From Lantana camara (taxonomy: Eukaryota > Streptophyta > Magnoliopsida > Lamiales > Verbenaceae), in NCBI GenBank assembly GCA_037501455.1, contig CM074858.1:14372501-14436500 (forward strand): a stretch of 64,000 bases of DNA, read 5' to 3'. A program made the position numbers and the translations under genes. Below, one piece after another: positions 43,791-56,639 of this stretch. Positions within the stretch are counted from its first letter, which is position 1, and each line of letters starts with the position of its first letter. A model generated the notes under the pieces. The model had not been told where the DNA came from, did no database searches, and saw only the letters and a program-made list of their open reading frames with translations.

Positions 43791-44448
43791 ATTATTCCAA
43801 ATGGATCAAGTATGATGATCTGGCTAGTCTTATATCCTAACATCTGTTTTGGATGTTCTTGAGCATCAGATGCATGAGATGCCTACTGATAAGAACATGT
43901 TTTAAAGACAGAATCGTACGAAGGTACAAGCCACAAAGAAGCTTGTTAGTTAAAGATGTTTGAAGGATCACTGGTTCAGAATCATATTATGAATATGATA
44001 ACTGATCTGAACAAGATTGAAAGCCTCTGTGCTTAAAGAGACAATCTTAACTGATAGGATACGATCCTATACTCTCTGCCTAAGTCGTTTGAACGTTCAA
44101 GAATAATTTTAAATAAATATTTTTAAACTTAACCTAAACTAATGAACGACCTCAATATGGCAGAAAGGGTGATATTGACTAAGGGAAAAGTTCTCTTAAA
44201 TCAGACATCAATATCCACGGCCTAGAAAGGCAGTACATGGAAGAAAAGGAAAAGGAATGGTTCCAAATCTTAAGGTTCAAAACTAGAAATTCAACTCCGA
44301 CAATGGAAAAGTGTTTCTATTTCGGTGGTAAAGAGTATTGGAAAAGAAATTGTCCAAAATACGTAGTTTGTTTGTTTGCTACGCTGTTTAGATAAGATAT
44401 TAAGATATCTTACTTGTTGAAAGTATGTTTAGTTGGAATTTCACAAGA
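43791..44448 (+). pseudogene. Copia Gag relic
   Basis: Short coding pieces in several frames. The clearest is the zinc knuckle at 44312-44353: Cys-x2-Phe-x4-Tyr-x4-Cys (CFYFGGKEYWKRNC), where the second Cys and the His ligands have been replaced. It leads to PKY and the insertion point. Not functional. Confidence 0.7.
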
Positions 44449-44453
44449 CTCCT

Positions 44454-47099
44454 TGTAGCACCCGAAACGCCGAGATGCCATACCCCCGCACCATAAGCCT
44501 AGCTCACACATGAAATGGGTAGTCCATACATGAACTGGACTCATGGTGAACGGGTTACAATAAAAAAAAAATGACACACTAGCTAGGCGGGACTAACCCT
44601 CAATTAAATATGATCATGCAAAATCAATAAAACGGAAGCATAATATACATTCATGTCTTTAACATCTTTCAAGGTCATTTCCATTATCTCCATGTCTACA
44701 ACAACAGTTTCCAAAGACAAATCATAATATACAAGAGTATCAAGATAACTCATATGCATCAATAATATATATGACATTATGCTAGACCCGAAATTAAAGA
44801 CTTTACTCGATCCCGCCTAGCATGCAACCTACAGACCTGAAAATGTGAGGGTGTCAGTCAACCAAAGACTGAGTCAGGGGTATAGATAAATATATGCACA
44901 CATACATGCAAGTTATAATCTCGGGTAATAATTTTGGAAAACAAATATAATTTAGTAAAATAAGAGATACTATCGCCCGAGGTTACAACTAATTCAATTT
45001 ATTAATTAAATCAATTCAATACAATCAATTCGTGGCTTGACGAGTGAGGGCAATCTCCAACCTTACTCCGACAGTGAACATTACCAATATTTAGATTATC
45101 AATGATTAAGTGAGCATGCAAGTTATTACAGTGCACAATAAGCAATTTTCGTCCATCCTTCTTCCTCCGGTGATGGTGGGATTGCAAGGCCCCACCACCC
45201 AATAACGACGAGCATAGGGTTCATGAGTCCCTATGCCCGGGACTCCTTCCTCCCACTAATCTCCTAGTGGGTTCAGGGGGCATCCCAAAGTTGTGAGAGT
45301 AGTGCAAGAGTTACCCGTCAGCCCTTGCTTCATCGGTTGGCTCAATACACTACCCTCGGGCCCAAGTGAACATGCTTTACTCGCCAAAACAATCAATCAC
45401 TCAATTAATCAATCAATCCGTTCGATTCGTGAAACCAGTTGAAAATCAATAGAGTTTGGAAAACTATATATGTATAGATACATTTTGGCTCAAACATCAC
45501 ATAGGGTTATATGGGTTCTATATATCTAGAAATTAAACCTCACCTGTGCCGGAAAATAATAAGAATATAACTATGAATCTTGCTCCTCGTCAACCGGAAG
45601 GAAATCTGTGTAAAGAAAGGCAAGTATTCGTGAGACACGACTCGCATGAACCATTTAAGACGCACGACAAAGTCATGGAATATCAATCAGGCATGTACAA
45701 TCAATCAATATCATAAACGTGTCCAATTAATCAATAAACCAGGTATATAACTCATATAAGTCACATATGAGAGCCAAGGAAGTGAAAGGAATGCAATAAG
45801 AGAGGTTTTAGCAAAGTTTGGCAAAAGTCGACAATTTTAGGAAATGTACATGCTAAGGTAAAACTGGAATATCTTTAATTCTAGAAGTGAGAATTGATTT
45901 TTGTTTATTGGGAATGAAACTAGACACAATGGCCTTTCCGATGATATATGGCTCGTTTTCTAGTTCAAAGCAAGGAGAAAATGGCGTAAGCTTGAAGTTA
46001 AGCGAGTGTAGGTGGCCGGGAAAATAATGACACCTAAAATAATTGATCATAACTCCTAAATGGGAAAAGATATTGAGGTGATTCCAATTGGAGATTATTC
46101 TACACTTCAAGAGGTTTCCAACAGTTCAAAAATCAGGTCATTTGGAGTTCGGATGATGGAGAAACGAACATTTGAAAATTGGCCTGGAAACCCAAATGGG
46201 CGTTTGGAATTTGAATTGGGAGGCCAAACGGGCGTTTGGGACGACACTGGGCCGAAAAACAGGGTAACACACGGGAATGGTTTCAAACCATTCCCACTCC
46301 CAACCCAATGCAAGAATTTAACTTAGAACTAACATATAACATGTATAAGACTCATATATATCAATTAGGTCACATTAAATTCAAAGAAACATGCTTTGAT
46401 TCAAGCAAATATGTCAAAGAAACCCTTAAAATTGAATATGATCACATATGCTTCAAGTTCCACAGAAATGTTGATGTATATGCATCAATCAACTCATATA
46501 CTTCACAAATAATGCATCTTGGTTCAAGGATTCAGTATATATCATAAAACCCTAGTGTCACTTCATGAATTCATCAAGCATATACACCATCTTACCTTGG
46601 AAGAAAGAAGAGATGAAGGGGATGAAGAGATGATGAAGTCTTGTGGTTGATTTCTTGAAGAAAATGGAAGAATTTCTTGGTCTCTTTCTTCCTCACTTGG
46701 ACCAAATGGAGAGGGAGAGAAATGGAGGTTCTTGCCTTGTATTCTTGGAGTGAAATGAGAAGAGAATAGATATACATGTATGTATCTATTACATCAATCA
46801 AGAAGGGGAAAGAAAAGGGTGAAATTGCAACCAAGTCCTCCAAGAATTTAAGTGATTGAATTATGGTGTCAAGAATTAATAGGTTGGCTAATTTGGTCTA
46901 AATCAAAGTGGATAAGAGTCCAAGGATTTCATATAATCAAATAAGTGATGTTCGGCAATTAATTCACATATCACTTAAATACAAATTATGCAATAATTCA
47001 TGATTTGAGAATAATATCACATATATTTTCCATAAACATATAAGAATATCGTTCACATAATGTCCATTAATGTACAACAGGAAAAATTGGGGCGTTACA
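44454..47099 (-). repeat. LTR A (outer left, 3' LTR), 2646 bp
   Basis: Plus strand TGTAGCACCCGAAACG ... TTGGGGCGTTACA. A few percent divergent from B and C. Contains the stem-loop region (44854-45357) and a 23-bp perfect palindrome at 46273-46295 (arms GGGAATGGTTT/AAACCATTCCC around one C). Confidence 0.92.
44854..45357 (-). other. Conserved LTR stem-loop region, LTR A
   Basis: HP1: TCAGTC (44854-44859) with GACTGA (44867-44872). HP2: TGGTGGG (45174-45180), loop ATTGCAAGGC, CCCACCA (45191-45197). HP4: CCCACTA (45252-45258), loop ATCTCC, TAGTGGG (45265-45271). HP3: GAGAGTAGTG (45295-45304) with CACTACCCTC (45348-45357) around CCCGTCAGCCC-TTGCTTC. Same order and loop words as T1, with different stem sequences. 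Confidence 0.7.
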
Positions 47100-47163
47100 A
47101 TTCTCTCCCCCTTAAGAGGACCTGGTCCCCAGGTCCACTCTCGAGTTCGGAACTTAAAACAAC

Positions 47164-47358
47164 AATGAGAGAGCCCCGCCTCTCAACAAGTAATGAGAGC
47201 ACCCCGTCTCTCAAACAAGCAATGAGAGAACCCCGTCTCTCCAGCAAGTATTGAGAGAACCCCGTCTCTCAAGCAAGCAATGAGAGAACCCCGTCTCTCA
47301 AACAAGCAATGAGAGAACCCCGTCTCTCAAACAAGCAATGAGAGAACCCCGTCTCTCA
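47164..47358. repeat. 29-bp tandem hairpin array, seven units (I1)
   Basis: Consensus AATGAGAGAACCCCG followed by TCTCTCAAACAAGC. Each unit has a 7-bp inverted repeat TGAGAGA/TCTCTCA around ACCCCG. The fourth unit starts attgagaga; the first has gcccc and cctctc. I2 has six units. Confidence 0.92.
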
Positions 47359-50170
47359 CTCACATAGGATAATAAACCAAGAGAACAAATATAAACATAT
47401 TTATATAGTTATCAGGAGCAAGTAGAGCAAGATCAATTACATCAATCTCCGATCGTATAAAAGCAATTTGCAATTAACAAGGAATTATATACATCAATGA
47501 TGCAATTCCATGATGTACGTGATATGCATGGTTAAGTGTACCATTCACCGTTGCTTTAGAAAACGTCTATAGTGGTAATCCGTTTCCACACTTGATTTGA
47601 TGTTGGAAGTTCTTTTACCTTTGGTGTCCTGCCGGAAATTACCCGAGGTACTCAATACTTCCATGATTAATCGGTCTTCATTCTACAACTGATTCTCTTA
47701 TCTTTACTAACCATCACAATCCGTTACTCCACTCTTGAGTATGTGCTCACCTGTAACCTAATTAACTCGCTTTTCATCACGAATGTTACCCGGTTCCTCA
47801 ATTAATTAATCTCATCTTTATTACTCGAATCATAGTCCTCAATCCTGGCAGTGTCTCCAGTTTGTTATGGAAAACAACCGACAATCCTTATTCTCTTCTA
47901 TTTAAACCATGTATTCCTTCTTAGGTATTCCACTTCCCTCTCCGTTAAATTAACTCTTACTTTGTTCATCCCCGAATGTGATAATTTGATCGGCATCACC
48001 GATTCGATGCCTTCCCTTACCAAACCCTTCTCGGATACTTAAGTTTAACTCCCGAAGCGCTTATCACTTCCACTATTATTCCGCAAGTTTTACCCCGTCT
48101 TATCCATTAAGTTTTCAACTCTTTGAATCCGTATCTTAATCTATCAAGGCACTTGTCTCTTCCAGTATTATTAACGAAGTCTTCTTCATCTCGGTCTTAA
48201 AATTTCACCAAGTGCTAAATCTCCCACCATTCCTTGAATACCTATATCCAGTCCTTGAAGTGCTTCTCCTTGTTAAAATTCTTATAAAAATTTTCTCATC
48301 CCAACCTTAAAGATCATCAAATGTCAGAATCATCTAATTCTTTTATTTTTCCACTTCCAAGTGATCCCATAGGTAGTAACTCTTGCATTTTTATTGCTTC
48401 TATTGGAAGTAGTCTGTTTGAGCTAATCCATAAATTTGAAGTTATTTCCTGTTAACTCTCCCCCTTAAGAACGCATGGTCTTATCCGTTGGCTCATAACA
48501 TCACTTCTTACTTTAGAGATTCTCGACTTCTTCAACTCAGCTTCCTTGATAAAGACGATTCAAATCTAGCCACTTGTCTGCAAACTTTATCTCACATTTG
48601 CTTTGAAGTGACTACTAGGAATAGCAACCCATTTCCTTCCATTCCAACTCCCGGCTACTTTTCCCTCCCTCTTAATTGCTCTTTCCCTTTTTAGTCCACA
48701 CTTTGCAATCCAATTATTTCTTCCCTTATTATGATTTGGGGGTGTATCGGTTGGAGTAATGCTTGATGAATAGAGTGGGAAGAGTTCCTATTGATAAAAC
48801 ATTTAAAATGCATGTTGGGTTAAGATGTCAATGCACATATTACACTTATAAGTAAATAAAGATGCAACACATTAGAACAATTAAGCTCAATTAGAGATGC
48901 GCATATGATTAAGAAATTTAAATAATTTAAAACAACGTATGATGCACGTTCCATGAATGCGTTAAACCTGTCACCGTAGTTGCATCCTTTAACTTGACAC
49001 TTATTCCTTGTTTTGTTGAATTTCGAGCTTGCCTCGATTTTGTTGGTTATTACTTGTTACCTACGGTCTTCCAATTCTTCAAAATCCTTAGCGTCAACTC
49101 GTACATATCCATCGCTCGAGAATCAAAATTTCTTGAACTCGATTCCGTCCCCAAGTATTCCTTCCAAAAGTTAATTGCCTTTCTTTACCGTATCCATTTG
49201 TTGCTCCATATCTTTCAATTCAACTTCTTCCTTACTCGAAGTCCATAGTGGCTTCAATTCCCCTTTTTCTTAGTCTCCTCCCTCTTCTTCATCGATCTAA
49301 CCCCCTCCAAGATTTACTTCGTTCCATTCCTCGGTTTGCACAACCCCGTTGAGTTTGGTGGACTAACTTTCGATGTGGCATGGTGTATGTGTTGATCTTA
49401 TGATGACTTAGCATCATCTACCCCAACTCCACCTCTTTGAATTTCGTCAACTTCCCTAAAGCTTGTAAGTCATCCCACAACTTGATTTTAAGTTCCAATA
49501 GTGGAAAATCCTCAACTTGCTTTCAAATCCGAACCCTAAGTCCCTAGTACCCTCGAGGCCTCCTTATTGATTGAGACCTCAAATCTTAAAACACTCTAGG
49601 GATTTTCTTTGATTTGCTCCTAAATTTAATTCGTTTATTTCGGACCTTATCAGTCGAAACATAAACCAATTAGAGAGAGAACCATAGCTCTTGAATTCTC
49701 GTGTGAAGTTCCCCGGTACATTCCTTACGACTCCAAATCTAGAGAAAGGGGCTTGCGATAACTTGGGATTGTCGTAGAAATTGACCGTGGTTTGACATGT
49801 CTTTATAGTCTACATGTCAGAAATCAGTTCAAAGCTAAATGCATGTGGTTAGTGCATGCTCATGTCACATAATTAGCATTTAAACACATATTTGATGCAA
49901 AATGCAACAATTAATTCAACTAAATTAAAGAAAACGTATTAAATGTATAAATTCCCAAACCATAGAAGGTTAATTAATCCTCAAGCAGTAACACAAATTA
50001 ATGTCATGCACAAATCATCAAGTAATTCAAAGATGTTCAGGTAAATTCAAATAATTTCAAATAAGTTCAAGTAGTTCCAAATAAGATACAAGACTTTCAA
50101 TTATCAAATAATCCTATACCGTTCGACCTAGACATGACACGACTCGACGCTAGAACCGCGGTTTTACAAC

Positions 50171-50188
50171 CGGGCTCTGATACCACCT
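50171..50188 (-). other. Primer binding site between I1 and LTR B
   Basis: Plus strand gggctctgatacca (50173-50186), in sense TGGTATCAGAGCCC, seven bases from the LTR B edge. Confidence 0.85.
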
Positions 50189-50192
50189 AAGA

Positions 50193-52837
50193 TGCAGCAC
50201 CCGGAACGCCGAGATGCCACACCCACGCACCATAAGCCTAGCTCACACATGAAATGGGTAGTCCATATATGAACCGGACTCATGGTAAACGGGTGACAAT
50301 AAAAAAAAACCGACACACTAGCTAGGCGGGACTAACCCTCAATTAAATATGATCATGCATAATCAATAAAACGGAAGCATAATATACATTCATGTCTTTA
50401 ACATCTTTCAAGGTCATTTCCATTATCTCCATATCTACAACAACAATTTCCAAAGACAAATCATAATATACAAGAGTATCAAGATAACTCATATGCATCA
50501 ATAATATATATGACATTATGCTAGACCCGAAATTAAAGACTTGACTCGATCCCGCCTAGCATGCAACCTGCAGACCTGAAAATGTGAGGGTGTCAGTCAA
50601 CCAAAGACTGAGTGAGGGGTATAGATAAATATATGCGCATATACATGCAAGTTATAATCTCGGGTAATAATTTTGGACAAAACAATACAATTTCGTAAAA
50701 TAAGAGATACTATCGCCCGAGGTTACAACTAATTCAATTTATTAATTAAATCAATTCAATTCAATCAATTCGTGGCCCGACGAGTGAGGGCAATGTCCAA
50801 CCTTACTACGATAGTGAACATTACCAATATTTAGATTATCAATGATTAAGTGAGCATGCAAGTTATTACAGGGCACAATAAGCAATTTCCATCCATCCTT
50901 CTTCCTCCGGTGATGGTGGGATTACAAGGCCCCACCACCCAATAACGACGAGCATCGGGTTCATGAGTTCCTATGCCCGGGGCTCCTTCCGCCACTAATC
51001 TCCTAGTGGGTTCAGGGGGCATCCCAAAGTTATGAGGGTAGTGCAAGAGTTACCTGTCAGCCCTTGCTTCCTCGGTTGGCTCAATACACTACCCTAGGGC
51101 CCAAGTGAACATGCTTTACTCAACAAAATAATTAGTCACTCAATTAATCAATCAATCCGTTGGATCCGTGAAACCAGTTGAAAATCAATAGAGTTTGGAA
51201 AACTATATATGTATTGATAAATTTTGGCTCAAACATCAAATAGGGTTATATGGGTTCTACATATCTAGAAATTAAACCTCACCTGTGCTGAAAAAGAACA
51301 AGAATATAACTATGAAGCTTGCTCCTCGTCAACCAGAAGGAAATCTGTGTAAAGAGGGGCAAGTGTTCGTGAGACACGACTCGCATGAATCATTTAAGAC
51401 GCACGGCAAAGTCATGGAATATCAATCATGCATGTACAATCAATCAATATCATAAACGTGTCTAATTAATCAATAAACCAGGTGTATAACTCATATAATT
51501 CACATATGGGAGCCAAGGAAGTGAAAGGAATGCAATAAGACAGGTTTTGGCAAAGTTTGGCAAAAGTCGACAATTTTTGGAAATGTACATGCTGAGGGAA
51601 AACTGGAATATCTTTAATTCTAGAAGTGGGAATTGAGTTTTTTTTATAGGGAATGAAACTAGACACAATGGCCTTTCCGATGATATATGGCTCGTTTTCT
51701 AGTTCGAAGCGAGGAGAAAATGGCATAAGCTTGAAGTTAAGTGAGTGTAGGTGGCCGGGAAAATAGCGACACCTAAAATAATTGATCATAACTCCCAAAT
51801 GGGAAAATATATTAAGTTTATTCCAATTGAAGTTATTCTACACTTCAAGAGGTTTCCAACGGTTTAAAAATCAGGTCATTTGGAGTTCGGATGATGGAGA
51901 AACGAACATTTGAAAATTGGCCTGGAAACCTAAACGGGCGTTTGGAATTTGAATTGGGAGGCCAAACAGGCGTTTGGGACGACACTGGGCCGAAAAACAG
52001 GGTAACACACGGGAATGGTTTCAAACCATTCCCACTCCCAACCCAATGCAAGAATTTAACTTAGAACTAACATATCACATGTATAAGACTCATATATATC
52101 AATTAGGTCACATTAAATCCAAAGAAACATGTTTTGATTCAAGCAAATATGTCAAAGAAACCCTTAAAATTGAATATGTTCACATATGCTTCAAGTTCCA
52201 TAGAAATGTTGATGTATATGCATCAATCAACTCATATACTTCACAAATAATGCATCTTGGTTCAAGGATTCAATATATATCATAAAACCCTAGTGTCACT
52301 TCATGAATTCATCAAGCATCTACACCATCTTACCTTGGAAGAAAGAAGAGATGAAGGGGATGAAGAGATGATGAAGTCTTGTGGTTGATTTCTTGAAGAA
52401 AATGGAAGAATCTCTTGGTCTCTTTCTTCCTCACTTGGACCGAATGGAGAGGGAGAGAAATGGAGGTTCTTGCCTTGTATTCTTGGAGTGAAATGAGAAG
52501 AGAATAGATATACATGTATGTATCTATTACATCGATCAAGAAGGGGAAAGAAAAGGGTGAAATTACAACCAAGTCCTCCAATAATTTAAGTGATTGAATT
52601 ATAGTGTCAAGAATTAATAGGTTGGCTAATTTGGTCTAAATCAAAGTGGATAAGAGTCCAAGGATTTCATATAATCAAATAAGTCATGTTCGGCAATTAA
52701 TTCACATATCACTTAAATACAAATTATGCAATAATTCATGATTTGAGAATAATATCACATATATTTTCCATAAACATATAAGAATATCGTTCACATAATG
52801 TCCATTAATGTACAACAGGAAAAATTGGGGCGTTACA
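50193..52837 (-). repeat. LTR B (middle), 2645 bp
   Basis: Plus strand TGCAGCACCCGG (terminal T-to-C change) ... TTGGGGCGTTACA. In its left two thirds it shares many variants with C against A (catatatgaaccgg, gggtgacaat). Near 51860-52070 and in the last 60 bp it agrees with A against C, including the 23-bp palindrome (52011-52033). No target duplication at its edges. Confidence 0.9.
50593..51096 (-). other. Conserved LTR stem-loop region, LTR B
   Basis: HP1 TCAGTC/GACTGA (50593-50598, 50606-50611). HP4 CCACTA/TAGTGG (50992-50997, 51004-51009). HP3 GAGGGTAGTG/CACTACCCTA (51034-51043, 51087-51096), better paired than in A. HP2 is as in A but its loop word TTGCAAG is TTACAAG. Confidence 0.65.
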
Positions 52838-55800
52838 ATTCTCTCCCCCTTAAGAGGACCTGGTCCCCAGGTCCACTCTCGAGTTCGGAACTTAAAACAA
52901 CAATGAGAGAGCCCCGCCTCTCAACAAGTAATGAGAGCACCCCGTCTCTCAAACAAGCAATGAGAGAACCCCGTCTCTCCAGCAAGTATTGAGAGAACCC
53001 CGTCTCTCAGGCAAGCAATGAGAGAACCTCGTCTCTCAAACAAGCAATGAGAGAACCCCGTCTCTCACTCACATAGGATAATAAACCAAGAGAACAAATA
53101 TAAACATATTTATATAGTTATCAGGAGCAAGTAGAGAAAGATCAATTACATCAATCTCCGATCCTATAAAAGCAATTTGCAATTAACAAGGAATTATATA
53201 CATCAATGATGCAATTCCATGATGTACGTTATATGCATGGTTAAGTGTACCATTCACTGTTGCTTTAGAAAACGTCTATAGTGGTAATCCGTTTCCACAC
53301 TTGATTTGATGTTGGAAGTTCTTTCACCTTTGGTGTCCTGCCTGAAATTGCCCGAGGTACTCAATACTTCCATGATTAATCGGTCTTCATTCTACAACTG
53401 ATTCTCTTATCTTTACTAACCATCACAATCTGTTACTCCACTCTTGAGTATGTGCTCACCTGTAACCTAATTAACTCGCTTCTCATCATGAATGTTACCC
53501 GGTTCCTCAATTAATTGATCTCATCTTTATTACTCGAATCATAGTCCTCAATCCTGGCAGTATCTCCAGTTTGTTACGGAAAACAACCGACAATCCTTAT
53601 TCTCTTCTATTTAAACCATGTATTCCTTCTTGGGTATTCCACTTCCCTCTCCGTTAAATTAACTCTTACTTTGTTCATCCCCGAATGTGATAATTTGATC
53701 GGCATCACCGATTCGATGCCTTCCCTTACCAAACCCTTCTCGGATACTTAAGTTTAACTCCCGAAGCGCTTATCACTTCCACTATTATTCCGCAAGTTTT
53801 ACCCCGTCTTATCCATTAAGTTTTCAACTCTTTGAATCTGTATCTTAATCTATCAAGGCACTTGTCTCTTCCAGTATTATTAGCGAAGTCTTCCTCATCT
53901 CGGTCTTAAAATTTCACCAAGTGCTAAATCTCCCACCATTCCTTGAATACCTATATCCAGTCCTTGAAGTGCTTCTCCTTGTTAAAATTCTTATCAAAAT
54001 TTTCTCATCCCAACCTTAAAGAACATCAAATATCAGAATCATCTAATTCTTTTCTTTTTCCACTTCCAAGAGATCCCATAGGTAGTAACTCTTGCATTTT
54101 TTATGCTTCTATTGGAAGTAGTCCGTTTGAGCTAATCCATAAATTTGAAGTTATTTCCTGTCAACTCTCCCCCTTAAGAACGCATGGTCTTATCCGTTGG
54201 CTCATAACATCACTTCTTACTTTAGAGATTCTCGACTTCTTCAACTCAGCTTCCTTGATAAAGACGATTCAAATCTCGCCACTTGTCTGCAAACTTTATC
54301 TCACATTTGCTTTGAAGTGACTACTAGGAATAGCAACCCATTTTCTTCCATTCCAACTCCCGGCTACTTTTCCCTCCCTCTTAATTGCTCTTTCCCTTTT
54401 TAGTCCACACTTTGCAATCCAATTATTTCTTCCCTTATTATGATTTGGGGGTGTATCGGTTGGAGTAATGCTTGATGAATAGAGTGGGAAGAGTTCCTAT
54501 TGTTAAAACACTTAAAATGCATGTTGGGTTAAGATGTCAATGCACATATTACACTTATAAGTAAATAAAGATGCAACACATTAGAACAATTAAGCTCAAT
54601 TAGAGATGCGCATATGATTAAGAAATTTAAATAATTTAAAATAAAGTATGATGCACGTTCCATGAATGCGTTAAACCTGTCACCGTAGTTGCATCCTCTA
54701 ACTTGACACTTATTCCTTGTTTTGTTGAATTTCGAGCTTGCCTCGATTTTGTTGGTTATTACTTCTTACCTGCGGTCGTCCAATTCTTCAAAATCCCTAG
54801 CGTCAACTCGTACATATCCATCGCTCGAGAATCAAAATTTCTTGAACTCGATTCCGTCCCCAAGTATTCCTTCCAAAAGTTAATTGCCTTTCTTTACCGT
54901 GTCCATTTGTTGCTCCATATCTTTCAATTCAACTTCTTCTTTACTCGAAATCCATAGTGGCTTCAATTCCCCTTTTTCTTAGTCTCCTCCCTCTTCTTCA
55001 TCGATCTAACCCCCTCCAAGATTTACTTCGTTCCATTCCTCGGTTTGCACAACCCCGTTGAGTTTGGTGGACTAACTTTCGATGTGGCATGGTGTATGTG
55101 TTGATCTTATGATGACTTAGCATCATCTACCCCAACTCCAACTCTTTGAATTTCGTCAACTTCCCTAAAGCTTGTAAGTCATCCCACAACTTGATTTTCG
55201 GTTCCAATAATGGAAAATCCTCAACTTGCTTTCAAATCCGAACCCTAAGTCCCTAGTACCCTCGAGGCCTCCCTATTGATTGAGACCTCAAATCTTAAAA
55301 CACTCTAGAGATTTTCTTTGATTTGCTCCTAAATTTAATTCGTTTATTTTGGACCTTATCAGTCGAAACATAACCCAATTAGAGAGAGAACCATAGCTCT
55401 TGAATTCTCGTGTGAAGATCCCCGGTACATTCCTTACGACTCCAAATCTAGAGAAAGGGGCTTGCGATAACTTGGGATTGTCGTAGAAATTGACCGTGGT
55501 TTGACATGTCTTTATAGCCTATATGTCAGAAATCAGTTCAAAGCTAAATGCATGTGGTTAGTGCATGCTCATGTCACATAATTAACATTTAAACACATAT
55601 TTGATGCAAAATGCAACAATTAATTCAACTAAATTAAAGAAAACGCATTAAACGTATAAATTCCCAAACCATAGAAGGTTAATTAATCCTCAAGCAGTAA
55701 CACAAATTATTGTCATGCACAAATCATCAAGTAATTCAAAGATGTTCAGGTAAATTCAAATAATTTCAAATAAGTTCAAGTAGTTCCAAATAAGATGCAA

Positions 55801-55901
55801 GACTCGCAATTATCAAATAATCCTATACCGTTCGACCTAGACATGACACGACTCGACGTTAGAACCGCGGTTTTGCAACCGGGCTCTGATACCACCTAAG
55901 A
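52838..55901 (-). other. Internal region I2, non-coding, 3064 bp
   Basis: Near-identical copy of I1: purine tract, 8-bp hairpin, hairpin array (52902-53067), second TTAAGGGGGAGAG at 54163-54179, primer site at about 55882-55895. The same short frames recur with substitutions and no sign of coding constraint. No gene is recognised. Confidence 0.75.
52902..53067. repeat. 29-bp tandem hairpin array, six units (I2)
   Basis: Same unit as 47164-47358, one unit fewer; the fifth unit has cctcg for ccccg. Confidence 0.92.
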
Positions 55902-56639
55902 TGTAGCACCCAGAACGCCGAGATGCCACACCACCGCACCATAAGCCTAGCTCACACATGAAATGGGTAGTCCATATATGAACCGGACTCATGGAGAACG
56001 GGTGACAATAAAAAAAATGACACACTAGCTAGGCGGGACTAACCCTCAATTAAATACGATCATGCATAATCAATAAAACGGAAGCATAATATGCATTCAT
56101 GTTTTTAACATCTTTCAAGGTCATTTCCATTATCTCCATATCTACAACAATAGTTTCCAAAGACAAATCATAATATACAAGAGTATCAAGATAACTTATA
56201 TGCATCAATAATATATATGACATTATGCTAGACCCGAAATTAAAGACTTGACTCGATCCCGCCTAGCATGCAACCTGCAGACCTGAAAATGTGAGGGTGT
56301 CAGTCAACCAAAGACTGAGTGAGGGGTATAGATAAATATATGCACACATACATGCAAGTTATAATCTCGGGTAATAATTTTGGAAAAAAAATACAATTTA
56401 GTAAAATAAGAGATACTATCGCCCGAGGTTACAACTAATTCAATTTATTAATTAAATCAATTCAATACAATCAATTCGTGGCCCGACGAGTGAGGGCAAT
56501 CTCCAACCTTACTCCGATAGTGAACATTACCAATATTTAGATTATCAATGATTAAGTGAGCATGCAAGTTATTACAGTGCACAATAAGCAATTTTCGTCC
56601 ATCCTTCTTCCTCCGGTGATGGTGGGATTGCAAGGCCCC

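Larger units (their letters stand above)
47100..50192 (-). other. Internal region I1, non-coding, 3093 bp
   Basis: Begins at the left with the purine tract (47101-47114, TTAAGGGGGAGAG in sense) and a perfect 8-bp hairpin GGACCTGG-tcc-CCAGGTCC (47118-47136), then the 29-bp hairpin array. A second exact TTAAGGGGGAGAG lies at about 48455-48468. The right end has the primer site. Neither strand shows gag, protease, RT or integrase motifs; open frames of 60-85 codons are shared with I2 but resemble nothing known. Confidence 0.75.

Noticed and set aside
47164..47358. CRISPR-like array of short palindromic repeats
   Set aside because: Linkers are constant, units are strict 29-bp tandem copies, and the context is a plant LTR element. 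It is a minisatellite with hairpin units.
48488..49248. Plus-strand frames of 68-84 codons repeated at 54197-54957
   Set aside because: Repetition reflects duplication of the internal region. The frames are antisense to the element, have no domain, and substitutions between copies show no coding bias by eye.
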